Of a stretch of DNA of 64,000 nt, positions 57,320-64,000 are shown one piece after another. Origin of the DNA: Metellina segmentata (Eukaryota > Arthropoda > Arachnida > Araneae > Tetragnathidae). The stretch's first letter is position 1. Each line of letters begins with the position of its first letter. The position numbers and the translations under genes were made by a program. A model generated the notes under the pieces. The model did no database searches. It was given only the letters and a program-made list of their open reading frames with translations, and was not told the DNA's origin. The stretch is from positions 61,758,998 through 61,822,997 of the forward strand of contig OX375876.1 in assembly GCA_947359465.1 (NCBI GenBank). Direction: 5' to 3'.

Positions 57320-60190
57320 TTACTCAGAGGGGCTCCTTGGAATCTTGGAAACCAGATTTTTTTCATTACGATGACGTGCAAAACCAGATGGATGGAGATC
57401 ACCAACACTTTAAAAACATACTTTGTTAAAGGTACCACTGTAAATGACATTCCCACAATAGTAACGGACGTGTTCGCAACAAAAGTAAACAAACTCAATA
57501 AAGACTTAATGGAGGAACAGGTGTTGGGTTCCATTGTGAATTATGCTTACACCATCGAGATCCAGAAACACGGACTTCCACCTGCCCATATACAAGCAGC
57601 GCTTAGAACTGACTGCAAACTCCTGGAGCCTAAGGATGTGGATGGATTCATATATGCAGAGAAGTTAGACATGGATTTTTCCCTTCGCTAGTATCAACTG
57701 TGCTACATGATGCATAGACCACACAATGAGGGATTATTGTGTTAAGATAAGAAGAAAGCATGTTTAAAGAAGTTTACGAAGGAGTTTTGCGATGAAACGG
57801 ACATGACCGCAGATGGATTTCCAAAGTACAAGCGTTGGGACAACCGGAACAAGCTTTATGCCTTTATGCTAAATAAGATACAATGCCATGCTAAGCAAGA
57901 TGAAAAATTGCAGCATGTGGATAACTGAATTGTGGTGCCTCACAATCCATTTCTCCTCAAGAAATATGACTGCCACATCAATGTTGAGTAATGTTCCTCG
58001 TTGAGGGCTTTAAAATACATCCACAAAGGTCATGATCTTGCGAGGATTGAAATGAAGCAGCATGAAAATAATGAGGTGGAGAAGTACATCAATAGCAGAT
58101 ATGTTAGCCCGATGGAAGCAGGTGGAGGCTAAACACAATTAAATTGCACGACAGAAGTCACACTGTAGTCAGACTCCCAGTACACTGTACGTATAGCAGT
58201 ATGTTACATTTCAAGAAGAACATGAAGAAAGTGTTCTCAATCAAGACTATGCTAAGTGGATGGTTTGACCTTAACAAGCAAGATGCTACATCAAGGAGCA
58301 TTCTATACAGGAACATGCCTCATACTTACACTTGGAATACCAAAAGCAAGAAGTGGACGCCTTGCAAAAAAGCTACAAAATTCATGGGACGCATTATAAA
58401 TATTTCACCAAGGGACGCAGAAAGATTTTTCTTGAAGCTAATTCTCAACAGAATTGTTGGTGCCACCTGCTACCAAGATGTGAACCCATGATGTAGTTGT
58501 GTATTCGACATTCCGGGAAGCTGCTATTGCCATGGGTATAACAGAAAGTAGTGAAGAAGCTAATGCTGTGCTGGAAGATGCCGCGCCCACTACGATGCCA
58601 GGTCCTTTTAGGAGATTCTTCGCTTACTACCTGGTTAAGGATAAACCGTCAAATGCATTACAATTGTGGGAAAAATTTCTAGACTAGATGATTAATTGTG
58701 GCAGCACGGAAAACAAGACACTTTGTGATAATGAATGGATGCTAAACTCAGATAATAGGGCGTGCAAGGATTTGAGACTTCCCTAACCGCATTTTTCAAG
58801 CGTGCCAGAGGTACACACTGACATTGGACATCACTTAGAAAAATGCAGATATATTCAAGAAAAGTTCAATGCCGACCAACTTATTGTGTACCAGAGAATC
58901 ATTAACTGCATTTTAAGGAAATCTGAAGACTGCCCTCAGTGTTTATTGATGGACCAGGTGGAACTGGAAAGATATTCTTGTATACAGGATTGTATCACAG
59001 ACTCCTCGTCATGAAAAAAAATTGTTTGTATTGCTTGGACCGGAATAGCTTAAAATCTTCTTGCCATGTGAAACCACATCTCATTGTTTTTCAACCTGTC
59101 CATTGAGCTCAAAGCGGGTGAAATGTGCTTCACAAAGCCTCATAACAAGCGTCACCTTCAGGAAACTGATGTTGTTATCTGGGATGATGCAAGCATGATA
59201 CCAAGAAAAGCCCTTGAGATTATCGATCTCACTCTTCCTGATGTGATGGATGATGACATTCCATCCGGCGGAAAGACATATATCCTGGGAGGGGATTTCA
59301 GACAGGTGCTGCCCATTGTGAAAAAAGCTAGCCGACATCCAATCGTGCATGAGTGTATCAAGTCATCTCATCTGTGGACAATCTTTGAGATTCATCACCT
59401 AAAGATAAACATGAGAGCTACTGCTGGAGCTGAAAAGTTTGCAGACTGGCTGTTGTAGTTCGGGACTGGAGACCTCAACGAACTCAGTGTCGAAGAAACT
59501 TCAGATTTTGCTTGTACGGATTTAGTCGATTGGTTTTTTGAATATGTAACAGATGTGACCATTGACCTTCTCACCAGAATAATACTGTCTCCCCAGAATG
59601 GCAAAGTCAACAGAATAAATGAGAAGATTTTGTCCAGGTTAGCCGGTAAGGAAGTAGCCAGATACTGCATCGACAAGACAACTTTGGTTGGAATTGAAAA
59701 GAGTGATGCAAGACAAGAAGCCACTCTTAGGTACGCTGACGAGTATCTGCATTCATTGAGGCCTGCTGGAATGCCCCCACACAAGTTGAAGTTGGCTGCA
59801 TCGTGATGCTCATTAGGAATCTGCATAGTTGATGGCCTCTGCTATGAAACGCATCTCTTGGTGCAACGAATAGGCAGCAGAGTTTTGACTGTTTAAAATC
59901 ATCATTGGGGATAAAAATGGAAAAATCATGGACATACCTAGAATTCAACTCAACACTTCAAGTGGACATTCTCATCTGCCCTTTGTTTTGAACAGAAGAC
60001 AATTTCCGGTTCGCCTTGCGTTAACAATCAACAAGTCACAAGGTCAGACTTTTCAACTTGAACGTCCCGTATTTACACATGGTCAACTATATGTTACTTT
60101 ATCGAGATGTGTGTCTGCTGAAAACATTAAAATCTTCGTAAAACATGGAAAAAAGATACAAAATATAGTGTATAAGGAAATATTGCATTG
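57320..60190 (+). pseudogene. decayed Helitron Rep/helicase protein
   Basis: Successive frames read as one Helitron transposase. Rep part: FFITMTCKTRWMEI (about 57360), VNYAYTIEIQKHGLPPAHI (57537-57590), then NPFLLKKYDCHINVE (about 57945), KYIHKGHDLARIEM and YVSPMEAGGG. Middle: DRSHTVVRLPVHCTYSSM (58149) and TFREAAIAMGITES (58504). Pif1-type helicase: GPGGTGK (58951-58971), DVVIWDDASMIPRKAL (59168), GGDFRQVLPIV, INEKILSRLAG (59609), RPAGMPPHKLKL, and near the end INKSQGQTFQL (60031) and HGQLYVTLSRC (60078-60110). The HUH motif is altered (GLPHAH becomes GLPPAH), I follows the Walker A lysine, and Walker B has DD for DE. At least seven frameshifts or stops make it dead. Confidence 0.92.
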
Positions 60191-60646
60191 AATTTATGTG
60201 TTTCACATATTATAACTTCAAGATCAGTTCCTGTATCGTCACGGCCATCCAAGCGTCTGTTCCTATTCATTTCTTTTTTCTCATTCAGAGAAGAAATTAG
60301 GCTTGGTGGTGGTGGGACTGATACCTTAAATAATTTTTTCTTTCAGGGAAGAAATGAGGCGACATGCCCGTGTCATGTCGAGTGGTGGTTGGACTTATTC
60401 CTTAAATAATTTCTGTTATCTTTTAGTAAAATAATGAGGTAACACACATGTATCATGTTGGGTGGTAGTGGGACAGATTCCTTATAATTTAAACTTGTGC
60501 AGCAAGAGAGCCTTTATTTCGTGTGTTGGTTTGTGAAGCTAAAACACATTCGCACCTAACCCTCACCAAGACGCTTGCTAAAGGAGTGTTTGTTTGCGAA
60601 GCAAACCAAATGGAATTGCGTAGCAATCACCGGCGGTCGGTAAACA

Positions 60647-60665
60647 GGGGGCGGAGCCCCCCTAG
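60647..60665 (+). other. Helitron 3' hairpin and CTAG terminus
   Basis: Six-base-pair G/C stem with GGA loop, one further C, then TAG, giving ..CTAG|T. This is the rolling-circle termination signal of Helitrons, unbroken here although the protein is not. Confidence 0.85.
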
Positions 60666-60996
60666 TAGTTTAAAAAATTAATGTTCTCAAATGTAATAAA
60701 GCATTCTCAACCCGAGTTATATTAGTCCCAATAAACGTTTCATATTTGGATTATTTAGCAATTTAGATTGATTATGAAATCTCAGAAGATTGTTAGCTAT
60801 CTCCTTAGTATTCAGAAACACTCGGAAATTCTAGAAAAATAAAAAACTAATAGTTAAACCACATGTGAAAAGTTAGAATTAGGTTGCAAATTTTTACTGT
60901 TTTTAGAAGCCTACACTTCCAAAACCGTTCACTAGAATTCCTCTTTTGAGTCTGTTTTTGAAAAATACTAATTTCCCCTATCCTTAACTTTTTAAC

Positions 60997-61260
60997 CTAT
61001 TGCCCCCCAGCAAAAAAGGTGACACAACTCAAAATTGCAGAATTTGAGAAACATCACAACTTAAAGGATACTATAAAACTTATATTGAAATAGTATAAGC
61101 TTCTTTTAAATTTTAGGTAAGTATTTATGGTGGCAACTTCTATTAGATTCTATAGAATAGTAATATAACACGCAGGGGCACATCATACATATTTTTCCAA
61201 TGACATAACATCAAAATTTTTATTTTTGACTTGTGTCATTTTCTTGCTAAGGTGTGATAT
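60997..61260. mobile_element. Tc1/mariner-type MITE, copy 2
   Basis: Diverged copy of 5116-5394 in the same orientation: shared runs include AATTGCAGAATTTGAGAAAC, AAAGGATACTATAAAACTTA and GGTAAGTATTTATGG. Its ends are more decayed (CCCCCCAGCAAAAAAGGTGA; TTTTCTTGCTAAGGTGTGAT). Confidence 0.75.
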
Positions 61261-63312
61261 GTTTACCACTTACTTTATAACTGATTTTGAGGTGCGAATT
61301 GCATGTCTAGTAACCCTATTAGAGTAAATGATAGCTCAATCGTTCATGGATCAAAAATTATACACCACCTGGATATACTATGTTTTTTTTTTTTTATGAA
61401 AAGGCTATTTTATCAAGTGTATTTTTTGAATGTTAGAAAAATTAGGTATCACAAAATGTTTAACAGATTAATTGTAACACAAACTGTAGGAGAGCTTTTA
61501 GTTTAAAAAATGTAACAAGTCCTCAAGAGAATATTTTTCAGAAAGGTTTAAACGGGCACAACCAGATCTGCAGCGTAACTAAAATAATGCTCATAAATTT
61601 TTTTATTTTTCTTGCACCTCCACATTTTGTTAGCTTTTCTACCATTATATTCAACACATTTAATCTTAGCTTTTAATGTGTGCAGAATATGTGAACAATT
61701 TAGTAATTCATATTCTTTTAAGTTATGCATGATATTGTAGTACAGATTAGGATGTGTTTCTTAGTACAATATACTACATATGTAAAAAAAAAAATTCATA
61801 AACCAAATGTTTTCATAGAATTAACTTCAGTATACGAAGTTCTGACAGTACAGATGACAAAATGAATTTGGATATTTATAACATTACTTTTTTTCAATAC
61901 TGTCATTAAATGTAGTATGGGAAAATGCAGAATCCTGAAGATAAATGGTGAAATAAGTCGAAAAGCATGATGGTAATTTATTTAACTCTATCTATCATTC
62001 GCTGCCACAAAAGAGATGAGTATGCTTTAACTTTTGACTACAGCTATAGATATAACAAGTGATTCTTTCTTGGCATGATACTTTCAAGGTACAACTGCTG
62101 TACTGGCGGTAGTTTAAATTCTTTTGTGGTGCAATCAAGGTACTACTGCTGTACCAGGCAGTCTAAAAGTTAAAAATTTCCCTTTTCAAACTCCAAATTT
62201 TCATCAGCTTTCTTACAGTTACATTCAAAACATATTTAATTCTAACTTTAGCTTTGTGAACATTTTAGTGATTCGTAAAGTTATGGACAAGAGTGCACCA
62301 ATTGGATATACACAGTGGCGGATTAAGTGGTAAGCAACCGCATAGGGCAGTGGAATATCAAAGTAGCCCCCCCCCCCCGGTCTTAAAATGTCTTTTTATT
62401 AGGGTTCAAGGAAAGTTGTGACAGCGTCATTATAAGTAAGTCAACCACTGTATGTATGTGAAATCAACTATATTGGCCAAACAAATTGTTGAAGTAACTC
62501 TCGTTTTGTTATAAACTTCGGGGAGGCTACACATTGTGCCTTGAAAATTATAAGAATCCCACCAAGAAAGAATTTAGACTATGGCCAGCCACAACAGCAG
62601 TTGTGCTTTAACAGTTATAAGAATCTCGCTTGTTATATTTATCACCGTAGTCAAATGGTTAATTTGCGCTTCATTGTTTACAGAAGGAGAAAATTGATGT
62701 ACAAGTATATTAAGCTTAGCAATATCGACAAATGATTAATATTTGAAAAGTATATGCATTACATATCAAATAGTACTTATTGTACTGTTAAAATTCATGT
62801 CCTGAACCTGTCTGAATAAGTACTAGTCCTACTTTGCAATAATTCATTTTCACTGAGTTGCATACAAATAATCAGTATCGTTGGAAGGCGTGAGCGGCCA
62901 CTGACGGCCTCGCGCTTCGAGTTGGAAAAAGAGCCTTGCAGAAAATCAGACAATAATTCCAGAGACCCATTCTATATTATGAAAAATATTAAACATTCCT
63001 GATTTTCTGCAAAGCTTACTCTTGAAGACTTTTCTTTAGAAATATACGTGCAGAATATTGATTAAAAGGCTAAAAATGTGACATTGTTCGAAAGATTAGT
63101 AGACATTAGCAATTTCTTAACCAGCCATAATTTGGCATTTAGAGAATCTATTCGAGTTTAACACAAATTTAGGTAACTTTATTGATATAATTAGAAAGTT
63201 AATATCAAAGTAAGACCCAACATTGTGTGAACATTTGCATCACATCAATAAAAAGGAAATTAAAAGCCACTACTCAAGTCAAGAAACTAAAATCAAACCG
63301 ATCACATTAATG
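61261..63312. other. no gene seen
   Basis: AT-rich with a C tract (62366-62378). CAGTGGCGGATTAAGTGG at 62312 resembles the start of a DNA-transposon repeat, without a visible partner end. A G+C-richer patch lies at 62885-62940. ORFs here are short and featureless. Confidence 0.4.
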
Positions 63313-63458
63313 CAGGCCTCAAAATAGATTTTTTAATTCAGGTGCACAAGGTGCACCTAAGTTTTTAATTTAGGTGCATGGCATGCACCTAGCGGGAAAA
63401 ATTTAGGTGCACAATTTTATTTTCATGTGCACAGTGCACCCGGGTATTTCGAGCCCTG
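63313..63458. mobile_element. 146-bp hAT MITE with perfect target duplication
   Basis: Ends CAGGCCTCAAAATAG and TATTTCGAGCCCTG are imperfect inverted repeats. Flanked by the perfect 8-bp duplication CATTAATG (63305-63312, 63459-63466). The interior repeats the word GGTGCAC and its complement about six times and can fold into several small hairpins. Confidence 0.88.
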
Positions 63459-63585
63459 CATTAATGGGAAAATAAATTTTTTTGACACTATCGTGGAACT
63501 TTTATTCAAGGATTTTGCCACCCTGAACAGTTATTACTTTTAAACTGTATGCATTCTAAGTAAAATATAAGTAGGTGCAGTAAAT

Positions 63586-63618
63586 AAGGCTAGGTTGGTA
63601 TAGTGGTCAATCTATGCC
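63586..63618 (+). repeat. possible SINE head fragment
   Basis: GGCTAGGTTGGTATAGTGGT then CAATCTATGCC resembles the A-box side of the SINE head at 45911-45886 (CCAACCGGTATAGTGGTTAA). No B box or body follows. Confidence 0.35.
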
Positions 63619-63789
63619 AATATAAACATGTTCACATTTTTACTATAAATTCAAAACTTGTTTCAAATTTCTTAGCACACACTATGTTTAGAAACATTTT
63701 AGTATGAATAATATAATAAGAGTAGGCTAAATGACTAAGATAGGATAAGAAACACAAAAAAAATTAATTAATTTTATCACTTTCAATAA

Positions 63790-63890
63790 TAACCAGGAGT
63801 GTAGAAAATATTTCAGGGCCCAATTCTTCCCCAGAACACAATTTCTTTTGTCCGTATTTTCCCCAAAAACAATTTTGATTGATAATGTGT
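63790..63890 (+). mobile_element. partial copy of the 52861-53429 hAT-like MITE
   Basis: CAGGAGTGTAGAAAATATTT then CAGGGCCCAATTCTTCC matches the left end CAGGGGTGCAGAACATGTTT and CAGAGCCCAATATTTCC. It decays into ordinary sequence after about 100 bp. Confidence 0.6.
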
Positions 63891-63914
63891 TCTTTTTTGT
63901 AAAATTGGGATTGT

Positions 63915-64000
63915 TAAAGATGGATTAAAACTTTTAACGGACTTGAAATCTGCGGAAAATTTTTTACACCAGATAGATATCTTTTATTTGATTTTGTTTG
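63915..64000 (+). mobile_element. Helitron-like repeat, cut by the window end
   Basis: AAAATTTTTTACACCAGATA and the word CTTGAAATCTGCGG are the reverse complement of the left part of the elements at 1-478 and 37257-37461, so this copy reads on the plus strand and continues past 64000. Confidence 0.55.

Larger units (their letters stand above)
57320..60665 (+). mobile_element. autonomous-type Helitron, decayed, 5' end not found
   Basis: Carries the Rep/helicase pseudogene and ends at 60665 with the Helitron terminus: hairpin GGGGGC-GGA-GCCCCC (60647-60661), then CTAG (60662-60665) followed by T. Subterminal words GTTTGCGAAGCAAACC and TTGCGTAGCAATC recur inverted at 22040-22076. The 5' TC terminus lies somewhere left of 57320 or has been lost. 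Confidence 0.88.

Noticed and set aside
1..64000. CRISPR arrays, operons, phage or bacterial systems
   Set aside because: The sequence is eukaryotic nuclear DNA with spliceosomal introns; no regularly spaced repeats or prokaryotic gene layout.

Overview
The window is AT-rich, intron-rich animal nuclear DNA. Its tRNA-derived SINEs, Helitrons, hAT and mariner elements are of the arthropod kind, and the SINE body (a stretch around GACCGTGGTTCAAAATTA) recalls repeats of araneomorph spiders. A chelicerate, probably a spider, is my inference; nothing in the sequence names the species.

There are two real protein-coding genes, pointing towards each other. (1) 3769-33681, plus strand: a complete CELF/Bruno-type RNA-binding protein gene. 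Sixteen exons splice to a 522-residue, three-RRM protein, and a seventeenth in-frame cassette exon (29967-30080) would add 38 residues. Every junction was checked for AG/GT and phase. A possible untranslated exon lies at 3106-3157. The 3' UTR probably runs to about 36290, after AATAAA at 36267. (2) 55292-48677, minus strand: a 104-residue prothymosin/parathymosin-like acidic protein of four coding exons. One of these is a 10-nt microexon without which the acidic tail is out of frame.

The rest is introns and transposable elements. Upstream of the CELF gene lie the end of a small Helitron-like repeat and a decayed mariner transposase. The CELF introns hold MITEs, SINE fragments, a 2-kb hAT-like element with a mariner-type MITE inside it, and a solo LTR with a perfect 5-bp duplication. 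Between the two genes (36900-46434) is a dense nest: a SINE, a Helitron-like element split by a 2-kb hAT element with a perfect 8-bp duplication, foldback MITEs carrying a SINE with its own duplication, a tandem duplication, a second broken hAT transposase, an inverted SINE pair and another inverted-repeat element. Beyond the prothymosin-like gene lies a decayed autonomous Helitron (about 57320-60665) whose Rep and Pif1-type helicase regions are broken by frameshifts and stops but whose 3' terminus (hairpin plus CTAG, before T) is intact. The last 3 kb hold a perfectly flanked 146-bp hAT MITE and another Helitron-like start.

I found no CRISPR array, operon, defence system, structural RNA gene or unknown multi-gene system. 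The points most worth following up are the duplicated linker exons and cassette exon of the CELF gene and the obligatory 10-nt microexon of the prothymosin-like gene.
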